This document shows positions 45,518 to 57,640 of a stretch of 64,000 nucleotides of DNA, one piece after another. Location: assembly GCA_021018815.1 (NCBI GenBank), contig JAITYX010000011.1, positions 5,408,501-5,472,500 of the forward strand, given 5' to 3'. A program made the translations under genes and the position numbers. This DNA is from Talinum fruticosum (Eukaryota > Streptophyta > Magnoliopsida > Caryophyllales > Talinaceae). Below the pieces are notes generated by a model that saw nothing but the letters and a program-made list of their open reading frames with translations, ran no database searches and had not been told where the DNA came from. Position 1 is the first letter of the stretch. Each line of letters begins with the position of its first letter.

Positions 45518-45796
45518 AAGAAGCAGAAACTTTTAAAAAAGATATAGGCCTCAACCCCATTTTTTCTTTGAAGTATTGGGTATGTGATTTTAGCATGAAT
45601 TAGACATTTTAAATATTTTACCAAGTTCATTCTTAATATATATTCCCAATTAAACTGGCACATTAGTAAACATGTCAATAAATATATATGTATACTAATT
45701 AGCATAATATATTATTTTTGTGAATAATTGTCCAATTAATCTACTTAAAATATAATCACTTGCATACAAAATATTTTTACTTAATTTATTTAATTT
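45518..45796. other. No gene
   Basis: AT-rich gap between the FRS pseudogene and the CACTA scrap. Confidence 0.4.
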
Positions 45797-45965
45797 CGGA
45801 GTCACATAGGAAGTATGGAAGCATTGTGGGAATGAAAAGTGGTGATTACCATGCATTCATGAAATACATGATGTTGCTTGCCTTTTAAGGAATTGTGGAT
45901 AAGAAAGTCCTTGAACCTCTAATGGAACTTAGCAGCTATTTCAATTTTCAAATATGCATTGTGGA
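45797..45965 (+). pseudogene. CACTA (En/Spm) transposase-gene fragment
   Basis: Plus-strand reading VGMKSGDYHAFMKYMMLLAF, stop, GIVDKKVLEPLMELSSYFNF. This follows the '(G)(M/I)KSHDCHVFM ... LPIALR ... PLIELSLFF' segment found near the end of TNP2-type CACTA transposase genes. Only about 50 residues survive, with one stop, and no CACTA termini were found. Confidence 0.55.
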
Positions 45966-46109
45966 GTGTCTGATCTTCAATTGATATAATTTTGACCCCT
46001 TTATCACTTGATTTAATTTTTATTTTAGGGTATTTATTTTGTATGATTTTTATTGAAAATATGCTAGACTAAATAAATGGTGAGTAGGGGTGCAAGTTGT
46101 ATGGACTAA

Positions 46110-46383
46110 GGCCTTGTTTTTAGATATAAAGAGTTGTAATGTTATAAGATGTAAGGATGTAAGAAATTGTAAACAATTATAAAGAGATGTAAGAACTGTA
46201 AGACATTATAAAATAGTTATTTAGTTGTAAAAAGTTGTAGAGTTGTAAGTAGTTTATTTAGTTGTAGAAAGTTGAAAAGAGTTATAAGCAACTATAAGCA
46301 TTTGTAAGAGTTGTAACAAACTAAAGGAATATCATATATATGGAACTGTGAGGTTGTAAGCTAAAACTAAAAAGAACAGGGCC
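46110..46383. mobile_element. MITE, about 274 bp
   Basis: Ends GGCCTTGTTTTTAG (46110) and, as reverse complement, GGCCCTGTTCTTTTTAG (46383) form an imperfect inverted pair, flanked by TAA and TTA that extend the pairing. The interior repeats 'gttgtaa', 'gatgtaag' and 'aagagttgtaa' words and encodes nothing. The GGCC-type end and A/T flank suit Tourist/PIF-Harbinger; a hAT-type origin is possible. Confidence 0.65.
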
Positions 46384-46953
46384 TTATTAAGATACCTTGA
46401 AAGCACCATTATAGGCGGATGAAGGATACATCACAAAGTTAGGAAATACTCCAAGTTTCCGAGAACTAGGTTGTTTTCCAGACTGAAATGAGTAATTTTC
46501 CCAAAATTGTGTTGTTTTAGAAAACTAGCTAGTCACTATGAACTGGACCGAGTTTTTGTGAATTAATATCTCGTTCCTTAAAGCAGACATCCAAGTCTAC
46601 CAGGAACCGGCTTCACTTTGCCAAGCCTCGATCGGAAGCTATGCAAAAATGAGTAACAAGTGCAGCATGGTCGCTTTTGGGTGGCATGTCTTCTCGTGCC
46701 AAATGGTTGCATGGTGGCACAGGCATGCCAAATCTACGGATGTTGGCTTTACACAAATGAATATGAGAATGTCATAGATGTCTAAGGAGTTAAAATTCTT
46801 GAACTGGTTTGAGAGCACGAGTAAGACAATGTAACCTAAGCAAAAAATCCAATTTTAAAAATATGTCAATTTCTTTGGTTAAGTACTTATTTCTAGGTAT
46901 CAAAGCTTTGGAAAGAAGGGGACAAAAGATTGACAACAGAATTGGTGTGTTTA
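46384..46953. other. No gene recognised
   Basis: Moderate-GC sequence, with 'tggttgcatggtggcacaggcatgcc' near 46704, that may be an old LTR piece; nothing diagnostic. Confidence 0.35.
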
Positions 46954-47399
46954 TGTAACAACCCGACCCTAAATCACATTATTTATCTTATTAACTATAA
47001 GATTTATATAATTGAGCGCGTGCATTTCAATTCGGCATTTTATATTTAAATTATTTTTATATATGTGTTATGCAGCTAAGGCGACAAAGTGGCCCTAATA
47101 AAAATTTCATAACAACAATTGTAATTTACGTATAGGTTTAAAAGAGCAAATTTAAAAATTTACATAAAATGGTATATGATTATAAGTTCGTTGATATCAT
47201 GTTTCAAACTGTTATAATTATAAGTTGTAAACAATAAAATTTAAAAGTAAAAATAAAAGAAAAGAAAAGAAAAATAAAATAAAATAAAATAAAATAAATA
47301 TAAAAATGAAATAAATAAACCAGATTTTTTGAAGAAAAAATTCAGAAATGGATTTTTCCGGAATTATTTAAAAAAAAGATAAATAAAAAAGTTAGAGAT

Positions 47400-47890
47400 G
47401 AATAGTCGGGCAAAGCTCCATTCCCTGTTTCCCTCATCCTTTCTCCAGTACTCTACCTTCCAGCCTCCTCTGCTCCCCCTCCCGGCTGCCGTCGCCTTCT
47501 CCGGCCACTAGAACGACCGACATTGGTTGGAAGACCGGCACCGGCCTTCCTCTCTTACATTCTCACGCTATCGCTCTCTCTCTCCCCCTCGCGTGCCTCT
47601 CGCTTCTCTCCCCTACCTCCACGTGCTACTCTGGTCTCGGCCACCAAGCGCCATCAACGCCGGCCAGCAGCCGGCGCCGGCATCGTCGGGAAGACGCCCG
47701 ACATCTCTCTCTCTCGCTCTCTCTCGCTCTCTCTCTCTCACGAGCGTGGCCCCGCTTCCGGGCTCCCCGTTGCGGCCCACCTAGCGGCTATCCACCAGCC
47801 GCCGAAGCCTTGCTGGTGCTCGCCCGGTGTTCGCCGAGCCCGGTGTACCGCCACCGCTCCACCATCTTCTTGGCTTCCATCTCTTTGGTT
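47400..47890 (+). other. GC-rich leader-like block of the LTR
   Basis: Counterpart of 3130-3660. Open in several frames with Leu/Ser/Pro/Arg-rich products, and with a (CTCTCTCG)n run near 47706-47740. A composition feature, not a gene. Confidence 0.6.
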
Positions 47891-48457
47891 TTAAAGGTAA
47901 AACCCTAAAATTCAGATTTGCACACTTATTTATTTACTTAGTAATTGTAACTATAAATTGAATCATATGATTTAGAAATATGTTTGTGGCGTGAATGCAA
48001 AGATTGAATTGGGAAAAACTAAATTGGTATGAATGATTGAGGTTTGGTATTTTGGTGGATTGATTGTGTATGAATGTAAATGAATGAGATTTCTTTTGGG
48101 GAAATTATGAATTAGTGAATGAGATTGGGGATGTCTTATTATAAAATTAAGTAATTTAATGGAGTTGTTATATTTTGGAAATGGGTGTATTGATCAAATG
48201 AAACGGAATGCGTATGTGGAAATTGAAATTAGATATCGAGTAATGTGTAGAGGCATAGAAAATACTTGAGCATTAAGCATACCTAATTGTGGTTGTGAAT
48301 GTGAATTTTGTTGAGAGAATGGTGTATGTATGAATTTTGAGCAATTCGGTAGATTATGGAACCTTCCTAGGAGAAGGCATTTGATGGGTTAATTAATTAC
48401 TTAACTATGGGTTTGAATGCAATGAAGGAAGAAGTAAGGAATAAACTAGGAATAAGT

Positions 48458-48459
<2 letters not shown>

Positions 48460-48510
<51 letters not shown>
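48460..48510 (+). repeat. (TA)n microsatellite
   Basis: About 25 perfect TA units inside the LTR. Confidence 0.97.
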
Positions 48511-48512
<2 letters not shown>

Positions 48513-48817
48513 ATTTTCAATCCCAGTCAACTAATGAATTGAATTACATAGATATCATTGGCTATCTGATTAGCCTAATCAACTTCTTTAACTAATACGC
48601 GTTGTAGTCAATGTTTGAAATGGAATTAATACGAGTAAAGTTATGTAAGAAAACGTAGTTTAACCGCTTACGTAATAAATATAGAAAATGAAATAAATTG
48701 TCAACGCTTATACAAATTCAATTATTGAAACTCAAGAAAAACATTATTAACATCAAAAATCTATTGAGACAGAATTGAGGCCACTTCCGTTGCCGAATGG
48801 CTGGTGACTCAAATTTC

Positions 48818-48824
48818 TATAAAA
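48818..48824 (+). promoter_or_regulatory. TATA box of the Tekay-like LTR
   Basis: TATAAAA followed by 'ggggagaaacaagggtttcaa', a plausible start region about 30 bases on. Some 920 bases of LTR remain downstream as R/U5. Confidence 0.5.
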
Positions 48825-49748
48825 GGGGAGAAACAAGGGTTTCAATTTAGGTACGTTCATTGCCTGTACCTTTCGAAAACTCACATGTTTCATCAAATCT
48901 CAACATTTCTCATATATACAACTAATAATGAATCATTTGCAAATCAAGTTTTGTCACCTAATTAAGTGGTCCCCGCTCAATTATCAATTATCGTGGCTTA
49001 GGCCCTTCAATTCCACCCGTGCGGCTTCAACTCGGGTTCTCGGTCGGCCTGGGAGGTGTGCACCTATTCAAAGATCTTATCAATTATCAAGGGGTTCCAC
49101 TTTTAGATAATAACCAGCAAGCAAGTTTTACTCATATTCTTTCCCCCGATTTCAAACTAAAATGAATTGAAATGCGCGCGCTCAATTAAAATGTTTTCAA
49201 CGAAATTTTACAGATGCAGGAATGTTCGTACTGAGTTTCGACTCACTTTTCGAAATATTTTACTGTTTTTGTTTTAGGGAAAGCATTGGTGAACAATCAA
49301 TTAGCTACCAAGTTTGACGAAGGCCAAACATAGCTGGACAAGTGGTATATATGGTTCTGAAGGTATCTAGACGCTCATAGTGATTTCACCTCAATCGTGG
49401 CTTGGAGTCAATTGGGAAATCATTATATTTTGCGTAATTTCCTCATGATTAACGAGTTAGGTGAGACTCGTATTGAAGTATATGCAAGCCAGCCACTAAG
49501 TTATATTTTGGGTCTTGTTCAAACATGATAATGAAACTTAACTACTTGGGGTACAAATACTTATCGATATCGGGACCCAACCAACCTGTTACATTCATAA
49601 AAGTAAATGGTATTTTGATTTTACTCACTTAGCTTGGTCCTATTCTTAGGGCGGCGGTAACGCCTTCGATCGTCTACTTCACTGCGACCATAACTAATAT
49701 TCTCTAATTAAGGATTATTAAGTAATGGTGATTGGGGTGTTACGGTTG

Positions 49749-49761
49749 TGGTATCGGAGCC
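49749..49761 (+). other. Primer binding site (initiator Met tRNA)
   Basis: TGGTATCGGAGCC lies four bases after the LTR end. It matches the usual TGGTATCAGAGCC site except for A to G at one position. Confidence 0.8.
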
Positions 49762-50700
49762 GGGTTTAGATATCACTGTGAGCAATAGGGTTATGAGGTG
49801 TCCTGATTTGAACTTTAGGAAAATTACGTGACTATTATTTCCTTAAGTTGTCATTTTGGGATTTGTGTATATAGTGTAGTTAATGTTGGGTTGATATATA
49901 TACTTTTGGGTATGTCTGGTATAAACAATGTGCGTAATGACTCGAGCTCGCTGACATACATTCTATATGCTTCTAAGTGTAGTAGCTTGTAATTAAGTTC
50001 ATATAGTTTGTATCAAATGTATCATGAACCATTTAAGTTGTTTTAAGCCTTAATGTATATTGGTTGGACTCCGGCGTGTGGCCGTTGAGTTTTGTACTCC
50101 GAGCATGTGGCTCGTTGAGTGTTATTGTGCTCTTTATGCATGGTTTTAAGGCTTCAAGCCTAGGGAATATACCATATTACAGACATGAACTCTGCCGAAA
50201 TTTTTAGAAAACATCAAACTCTTTTAGAAAATTTCCTTTATTACCTTTAAGGTTGAATTAGAAAGCAAAACCGACCCTTAGAATGAGCTTTGGAATTCCT
50301 TTGATTGAGGATTTCTCAACCGATAAAGATTTCAGTAGAATGATAATCTAAACTATAATTTGGTGTTACTTATTATATAAAAACAATGAAAGTAGGAGCT
50401 AACTAAGTATATTTTATATTAGAAGTTAACAATTTGTTTCTTAGGGAAAGGAAAAGAAATTAATTAGGAGAATTTATATTTATATAATTCAGCATGTCTC
50501 AGCTAGAAAGCAATAACATAATTTCGAATGTAACTATAGAGTTGGCTTATGATTGAGGATTTGTCGAATAGGCATTAGAAACCCCTCCCAACTCGTAACA
50601 AATCCTTAGTGAAACCTAATTTATACCTTTAGAGATTTCCACTCGATACCATGGAACCAAACTATTGGAGGAGCTTGGTGCTAGAGTTAATGAAAAGGAT
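49762..50700 (+). other. Leader between primer site and gag
   Basis: Non-coding. Contains 'ctccggcgtgtggccgttgag' (50079) and 'gaactctgccgaaatttttag' (50187), conserved in the insert at 2723-7830 (6112 and 6221). Confidence 0.55.
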
Positions 50701-51600
50701 TCCTCCAACACTTACTAAATCCACTTTTTAAGCCTTACAAGTTAGCCGACAGAGTGATTTGTCATAATCCTAAGACTTACAATGGAAAGATTGATATAGT
50801 GGGATGAGAAGAATGTATCAGGAGAAAGAAAAAGATATTTCCGGTTGTTGAGGTACCTAAAGGAAAAAAAAAAAGAAAGAAAAGAAGGGGTGAACATAGG
50901 GACATATTATCTAATTGGTGAAACAGACATTTGGTGGAGCACGATGAAAAACCAATTTCGAGGTTGTGAGATCACTTGGGGAAATTTTTAGAAGAACTTA
51001 CAGCTAAATTTTACTCAACTAAAGTTCAACAACAAAAAGAGAAAGAGTTTTAGAGTTGAAAATGGACAACAATATGATGGTAATGCAGTATGCTAGTAAA
51101 TTTATGGAGCTATCTAGACTTGCCCTAGACCTTTCGCTACTGATACGATGAAGATGATAAGGTTTGAGGAGGGTTTGGCTTACTACATTCGACATTAACC
51201 CCTTGGCCAATCTATCAAGGATTATCAAGAATTATATGAGAGAGCAGTAGAGGTTGAACGAGTAAAGAGCGAACTAAGGGCCTTAAATCCCGGAGACTCA
51301 AAGGGAAGTGAACAACACAAGTGAGAGCATAGTTCAAAAAGAAACATGTTACTAGTTTTAACAAGGGTCACTCATTGATTATTTCTGAACCTTGGGGAAA
51401 TGTTGCCAAACAAATCACTCCCGCATCAGATTGTCGAATAGGTACTAATAAATGTATGAGGTGTGGTAGCCTTGAACATTTAATAAACACTTTCCCAAGA
51501 GGACGCAAAGTTGTAGAGATAGGAGTTGCCAAGCCCCTAATGATACCATGTGAAAGACCCGCACCATCTTCCAAACCTGTGATTGTAGGACAAGTGTAAG
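50701..51600 (+). pseudogene. Tekay-like gag with zinc knuckle (broken)
   Basis: Nucleocapsid/capsid protein that would package the element RNA. Readable pieces on the plus strand include ICHNPKTYNGKIDIVG (about 50763-50805), FLEELTAKFYSTKVQQQKEK (about 50984-51045), and the knuckle CMRCGSLEHLINTFPR (about 51453-51500). In the knuckle the final cysteine of the CCHC pattern is replaced by phenylalanine. Many frame changes lie between. Confidence 0.65.
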
Positions 51601-52310
51601 TGATGTACAAGAAAGAAGCCGCAACTTTAGGAATGAAGATTGGCACCGGTACTAAACTCACAGTCTTTCGATGTTGTATTTGATTCATGCGCCACCCATT
51701 CATTTATAATTACTTTTAGTTGCCTCTCACTTAAATTCAGATGATCATAAGGCCGAATAAAGTACCAAATCGAGTTGCCAAATGAAAAAGTGGTAAATGG
51801 TTCAATTCTTTATCGACATGTGCCAAGGTCATATGTGGGGAGTTACTTTTCGCAGATTTAATCCAATTTAATATGTGGGAATTGAGGTAATGTTAGGAAT
51901 GGATTGGTTGGTGACGCATGAAGTGAACAAAGCTTGTAAAGGTTGATAGATTATTTTAAGGGAATAGAAAAGAGAAAGAAGTGTGTTCGGGAGAAAAAGA
52001 TACAAAGGAGTATTTCATAACTTCAGTCATGAAAGTTAGTTAATTACTAAGAAATGACTACATGAGGTATTGATGTTATGCTATTAAGGATAGAAAAGAA
52101 TAGACAGATCAAATGTTATACCTGTAGCATGTGATTTTTCAGATGTATTTCTTAAAAAAATTTACATGGTTTACCTCCTAAAAGGGAGATTGAGTTTGAG
52201 GTTGAACTAATTCTTGACGCATAATTCATTTTCAAAGTGCCATATAGGATGACCCCAATGGAACTCAAAGTGTTGAAAGCCAGCCTGATGAATTACTATA
52301 AAAAGGATTT
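51601..52310 (+). pseudogene. Tekay-like protease and RT lead-in (broken)
   Basis: FDVVFDSCATHSFI (about 51671-51710) corresponds to the aspartic protease active-site block, with the expected DSGATHSFI changed to DSCATHSFI. Later, GLPPKREIEFEVELI (about 52170-52215) and MTPMELKVLKASLMNYYKKD (about 52251-52310) are the standard lead-in to RT. Several stops. Confidence 0.7.
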
Positions 52311-52777
52311 ATTAGGCCAAGTGTGTCAACTTGGAGAACTTCGATCTTGTTTGTGAAGGAGAATGATGATACTTGGAGACCCTACATAGATTATACGGAG
52401 CTAAACAAGATAATTCCCTCCCAGAATAAGCATCCTTTACCCCGAATTAATGATTTGTTTGATCAACTTCAAGGGGTCGATGTGTCTTATCAACTTGGAC
52501 TTAAACGGAAAGATTCTCCCAAAACTACGTTTAGAACCGAGATATGGGCATCATGAATTTAAGGTGATTCTATGTGGACTTACCAATACACCTGCTGCAT
52601 CCATGAATTTCACAAATGGAACTTTTAGGCGTTATCTAGATAATTTGAGGTAGTAGTATTGACGATATTCTTACATACTCTAAGGATAAGGGAGAACATG
52701 TCGAGTATATGAGAATAGCACTACAAGTATTAAGAGAACATCAATCGCTTGTCAAATTACAAAAGTCTAAATTCTCG
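52311..52777 (+). pseudogene. Tekay-like reverse transcriptase, first copy, left part
   Basis: VSTWRTSILFVKENDDTWRP, YIDYTELNKI, KHPLPRINDLFDQLQGVDVS (about 52431-52490), then IDDILTYSKDKGEH (about 52657-52700), the palm active-site block in which the usual YLDDILVYS has lost its first residues. It ends at KLQKSKF (52775), exactly where the copia element begins. Breaks near 52555 and 52650. Confidence 0.8.
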
Positions 52778-54353
52778 TGAAGGTTTGCTCGGGGAGAGTC
52801 CGAGTCACCCTAGAGGGAGGTGAATAGGGTGATAGAAGTTTTTCGTGGAAACGTTAGCTCTTTTGTTAACGAAGAGACAGATTCAGGTTCCGAGTCAAAC
52901 AGCAGGTCGAAAAGCTCGGACTCGAAAGCTATCACGAACAAACATGCAAGTCAAGCAGGAGTAATAAGACCGTCCGAGTCTAGAATGAACTCGGAAAGAT
53001 AACACCTAGAAATTATGTGGAAACCCTCCTGGGGCAGAAAACCACGGACCGTGTCAATCCGGACACGAAGTCAAATCCACTATTTTGAGTCCACAAAATA
53101 CCGTGAACCGACCGAACCCGAGTTGCTCCCTTAGACAACTCTATACAAGTTTTCCTAGACTAAGAAATTCCCTTATCCGATCTAGTACTTCCTAATTGAG
53201 ATAACCCTTATAGCTAGGGACAACCAAGCTGAGTTAACCCTTACAGCTTAGTCAAGGGACCTTACAAAGAATGTAAGAAAGAGTTTGTAATCGAGTACAA
53301 GACCTTACAACTCGAAAGTAATGAATTACAGAGTGGGAGTTGTAAGTAGAAGATTGAAAGTAAATACAATGATTTTGAGCAAGTATGTGTATTAACAATA
53401 TGTTCGACAATCTTCAAGTCTTGTGAGGTGGCTTCTATTTATAGATGACCAGGCAGAGTAGCTGTTATCTTCATCTGCTGACCGAGAGTCCTCTGTGACC
53501 GTTGATAGAAGCTTTCGAGTCACTCGTAAAGTATCCGTTGTAATGTGAACGTTGGACAACGGTTTAACTCTCTTGGAAGTCCCAAAACCATTGGCGGTGT
53601 CTTGAAAGATAAGATGGAAACCACCGTTAAGCTTGGCGTTCAGTTTTCCAGATTTGGAACAGAGCAGCCCGACACAATCTACTGGGACTCGAGCAGAGAA
53701 GGTGAAAAGTCATGTCTCGCTGGTGATTGGACGCTCCGAAGCCGATTACTTTTATAGTTTGAAAAGTGTATAATCGATTGAATAACCTATAAAAGTAAAT
53801 CAATTTTGGTTCTCAAAGTATAAAATACTTTGGTCCAAGATTAGACACGAGATAATAAAATAATTACGATAATTAAGCAACCGATTATCCGAGTCGAAAC
53901 GAAATGGAATTTTCCGAGTCTAATATCCATGTAGCTAAAAATTCCATCGAGCTAGTCCGAGCAAAGAATCAAGTTAAGTAAGGAACATCGGAGTGAGATA
54001 ACTTGATATAGACTAAGCAATAATCATACTAAAAGTACTCGACTATAACATAATAGAACTTATAACCGTAAGTCGATTCGAGTGAGAAAAGACGAAATAC
54101 TAGTCTATTCAATCTGCGATAAATCTGAGTGATGCTCGGACTCGGAACAAAGAACCAGCTTTTCGAGTCACTTACGGATAAGCAAGAAATATAAGAAGTA
54201 AGAGCTCTATCACTTAGAGAAGATACCATTTTACTTAAAGAAGTTTCGAGATACGAGAGAATGCCTTAGAATCAAAACTCTATAAGTATGAGATGGTTAT
54301 ACCCGATTCATTTAATGCAACTCGAAATGTGTTGAGAAGTGTTTGAGTCTTCA
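52778..54353 (-). repeat. 3' LTR of the SIRE-like element
   Basis: 1,576 bases, TGAAGACTCAAAC...GCAAACCTTCA on the minus strand. It matches 62098-63165 at both sides but has about 510 extra bases (about 53645-54155). The TATA box TATAAATA (minus) is at 53436-53443. Confidence 0.9.
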
Positions 54354-54365
54354 ATCTCCCCTTTT
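54354..54365 (-). other. Polypurine tract
   Basis: AAAAGGGGAGAT on the minus strand directly before the 3' LTR, where plus-strand DNA synthesis would start. Confidence 0.85.
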
Positions 54366-54937
54366 GATGAAAGACATTCCATTCTTAGACAGAAACTTTG
54401 TCAGTAAAAAATATCTAACTCCGAGTAGTTGCTCATGAGGAAAGTTGAGTAAAGAATTCTCGATGTATCGGAGCAATAGGTATAAAGTTAGAGCATAAAG
54501 TAAAAATGCTTAGCAATGAAATAATGTAAACTTAGAAAGATTATAAACACGTAAATCATGTAAGAGAAAGCATTAATTCATTGAACTCAACGAAATTACA
54601 AGGATTAAAAGGGAAAACACCCCTAAACAAGACAACAAGTTTTCTAACTCTATTTCTCCCCCTTGCCTTTCAAAGAAAAAAATAATAGAAAGAAGGGAAG
54701 AAAAGAACATTTAGTACAAATGAGATGTCCGGACAAAAGAAAGAAAGAAAAATTTCTCTCGGAAGAAGAAGAATCGCGCGATCGTGGAGTTGTCACACGG
54801 TGCATAGCGCCTACGAGGGAGAGGGGGATTTCTGAGTGGAGGCGGAGGGAGTGGAGGTTCGCCGGCGCTGGTATGATCTTGACGATGTGCTTGAGCGCAG
54901 CGGAGGGAGAACCGGTATAATCGTCAAGGGCTCAGCT
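54366..54937 (-). other. Non-coding gap between envelope-like ORF and polypurine tract
   Basis: No recognisable coding. Plus-strand open frames at 54663-54920 are purine-rich artefacts. Confidence 0.5.
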
Positions 54938-56424
54938 CTAAGTGGCTGACCCGGTGTGAGTGGATCGAGGGGTTCTTCCCTTGGAACCTCGTAGCTGGAG
55001 GGGCTGCTCTGTCGACCCGCTAGTGTAGCTAGGTCCTCGGACCCACCTGCATCGCTGTCTCGAGCCGAGTATCGCTATTTGAGCTTGTGGAGCGACTCGA
55101 CCCTCGGCAGTTCCCACTACTTCTTCTTGGTGTTCCTTCCCTTGCCCCGGGTGGACCTGCCTCAGCCGTAGGGTCCTCGGTGTCTGCCGCTTCTGCATCT
55201 TCAGCTTCTTCTTCTTCATCCCCGCTGTCCGAGGAGGTCGGACTCGGGCTCGAAGACGCTTCGGATGCGTCCGAGTCATCATGGTCCCGAGCCACCTTAG
55301 ACCTTCTCTCTCCGAGGAGCTCGACCAGCTCCTTCGCTCCTTTACCAGTTCCCTCATCTCAAGAACTAGAGACTGCTACTCTCGGATTTGGGATTGACCG
55401 GTCTTTTGGTTGATGGTCGATTTTGGAGAACAAGTTTGAAAGACCGGAGCATGTCTCCGAAATCGGAGGACACGGAGCTGATCTTGTCCATAAAAATGGG
55501 GGACAAGAGAGCAGAGAGAGATTTTGAGGCACCTGAGGTGGAGGCACCACCAGGTGGAGAGGGAGAGAGAGAGGGTGGATTTCCGAGTCCGAGGCGGAGA
55601 GGAGGCCTTAGTTCCGAGTTATGAACCCGGACACCGGGGTCGGTTTCTGGTATCCGTACCCCTGCAGTTCCTTTTGCCGACAACAACGGCAACCTCGGAC
55701 ACAGCGTTTGGGTCCGAGAGGAGAGGAACTTGGAATTGTTTGAAGACAAGGGTCGAAGAGCACCGAAAGGAAGTGAGGTGTTCTTCTTGGATTGAAGTTG
55801 AGCTGGCACAACGACCATCTCCTCAATGATGGAGGGGAAGAGGTCTACTTCGTAGCCCTCAAGAATGTCAAAGAGAGCTTTAAGGTGCTTGGAGTTGGGG
55901 TTCTCCTTGTCTGGAATGCTTGTGAGAAAAAGGTTCTCATCGGCAGAAAGCACGAAGGCGAGCTTCGACTTCAACCGAGTCACGTAAAAGTTTTTCCGGG
56001 ACTCGGGGAACTCTTTGGCGTATTTTTCAAAGAAGTCATCGGCGACTTCAGCGAAAGGAATGGGGTTGCTGTTCAAGAAGAGGGAGGAGACCTTGAACAA
56101 GCGGTGGAGGAGAGAGGTGTTTATTCGAACGGTTATGTTACGAACCCTGGAGGTTAGAACATTTTCGGAGTGGGTAAGGTGAGTGTAGAACTCGAAACGA
56201 GTTCGGGATAGATGAACTCACTGAAGCACGTGAAGTTGTATGCTCCGGTGGTTTGAATGTGGGACAACCAAGAAAATTTGGTTGTAGGAAAGAACTTGTC
56301 GTCCAGCGCAAGGTGCTTGGGTGACAATGGGTTTGGAAGGGGTTGAGCTTTACGGCGTTTTGGTGCGAGGCTTTTTGGAAGAGGAGGAGACCCGGAAGTC
56401 GGGATGGTTACCTCTTTTAGGCAT
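54938..56424 (-). pseudogene. SIRE-type envelope-like/extra ORF (broken)
   Basis: Lies after RNase H, where SIRE elements carry an extra ORF often called envelope-like; its real function is unproven. The minus-strand start at 56424 opens MPKRGNHPDFRVSSSSKKPR and meets a stop soon after. The longest open piece (56100-55366, about 245 codons) has NPIPFAEVADDFFEKYAKEF, then a Ser/Pro-rich stretch, SSVSSDFGDMLRSFKLVLQN, and a Lys/Ser-rich end. A strongly acidic segment (SDSGDEEEEAEDAEAADTED at about 55235-55176) follows in a shifted frame. I see no clear transmembrane span in the pieces, so membrane function is not supported here. Confidence 0.65.
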
Positions 56425-57064
56425 TTTGAGAGAAAGAAGGAAAGATGAAACTTTCGAGTAGGAAAGAGAAGGAGAGGTAGAAGAGAAGAAACGAGAAAGG
56501 TGTAGAAGAAAAAGATGAGAGCAGTTGAAACTTACGAGAGATGGCTTCTTCGACGCTTGCGAAGTTCAAGGATGACTGTTCACGTAGAAATCTTCCGCGA
56601 AAAGTTTCGTTTGAGAGAGATGGAGTGTAGAGTACCGAGACGAAGATGAATAGGCACTATTTATAAAAAATAGAAGCCCATCAACTATCCGTTAAGTATA
56701 ACTCCGTTCGACTCGGCTTGTCCATCGGTCATCGAAGACCGGTGTGACGGTTCTCTTTAACGGTTAAGATTTCAGTGGTTAGAGATCCACGGCTATCGAT
56801 CGATCATAGCGCTCGAGAGAAAGAGAGAGAAAATATTTTGAAAATATGATCCGAAACTCTCCACTGATCTAGAGATAGTTTCAGAAAATTTGAAGTCCAA
56901 GTTTCTCTACGTCCGAGTTTGACTCGAGATAGGTTTCGAGTGACTCGAAACACGAAATAACTACCAGCCCAAGTATCACTGAATCAACTGAGCTAATGGT
57001 TATTAAAGGTGAAAGCACATAACACGAATTATGCAATGAATAAGATAGCACATAATTAAGCATT

Positions 57065-57640
57065 TAACATACCAAGCTCATTCCGAATAAAGCAAAACCG
57101 ATCTTCACCAAGAGGCTTAGTAAAGATATCAGCTAGTTGAAGATTAGTAGGGATGAACTCAAGTTTAATATCACCTTTTTCGAGTGATCACGTAGGAAGT
57201 GATATCGACCTCGATATGCTTTGTTTTCGAATGCTTGGACGGGGTTCTTGGTGATGCTAATTGCGCTTTGGTTGTCACACTTGATTGGTGCTGATTTGAA
57301 TGATAGTCCAAGATCTTTCAAGTGTTGCTTTATCCATAGAATGCGAGCGCAACAAGCTCCAGCTGCAATATATTCAGCTTCGGCGGTTGATAGAGCTGCG
57401 AGTTACGCTTCTTTGAGTTCCAAGATATTAGGGATTGACCCGAAATTGGCACGCTCGGGATGTGCTCTTTCGATCAACTTTGTATCCTGCGTAGTCCGCG
57501 TCCGAGTATCCGAGTAAGAGTCGGTTCCGAGTCTACGGAATACCATAGACCTAAATTCCGAGTACCGCAAGATATCCGAATATTCTCTTCACCGCAGTGA
57601 GATGTGATTCTTTTGGATTAGCTTGAAATCTTGCGCATAG
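57065..57640 (-). pseudogene. SIRE-like RNase H (broken)
   Basis: Minus strand: SIKCDNQSAISITKNPV-type block (CDNQSAISITKNPVQ at about 57280-57237) and the closing FIPTNXQLADIFTKPLGEDR (about 57160-57100) followed by FCFIRNELGM at about 57070. The ALS(T)AEAEY region near 57390 is frame-shifted. Directly follows RT, as in all copia elements. Confidence 0.8.

Larger units (their letters stand above)
46954..49744 (+). repeat. 5' LTR of the Tekay-like element
   Basis: About 2.8 kb, TG at the start and GTTACG at the end (expected GTTACA; last base changed). Contains the GC-rich Pro/Ser-coding-like block 47400-47890 and a TATA box at 48818. A (TA)n microsatellite is at 48460-48510. The end abuts the primer site after four bases. 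Confidence 0.8.

Noticed and set aside
47523..47894. Open frame of 123 codons with Ser/Leu-rich start
   Set aside because: Same GC-rich LTR block with CT microsatellite; no domain and no gene context.
55087..55413. Plus-strand frame of 108 codons, Ser/Ala/Pro-rich
   Set aside because: Complement of the acidic segment of the envelope-like ORF of the minus-strand copia element.
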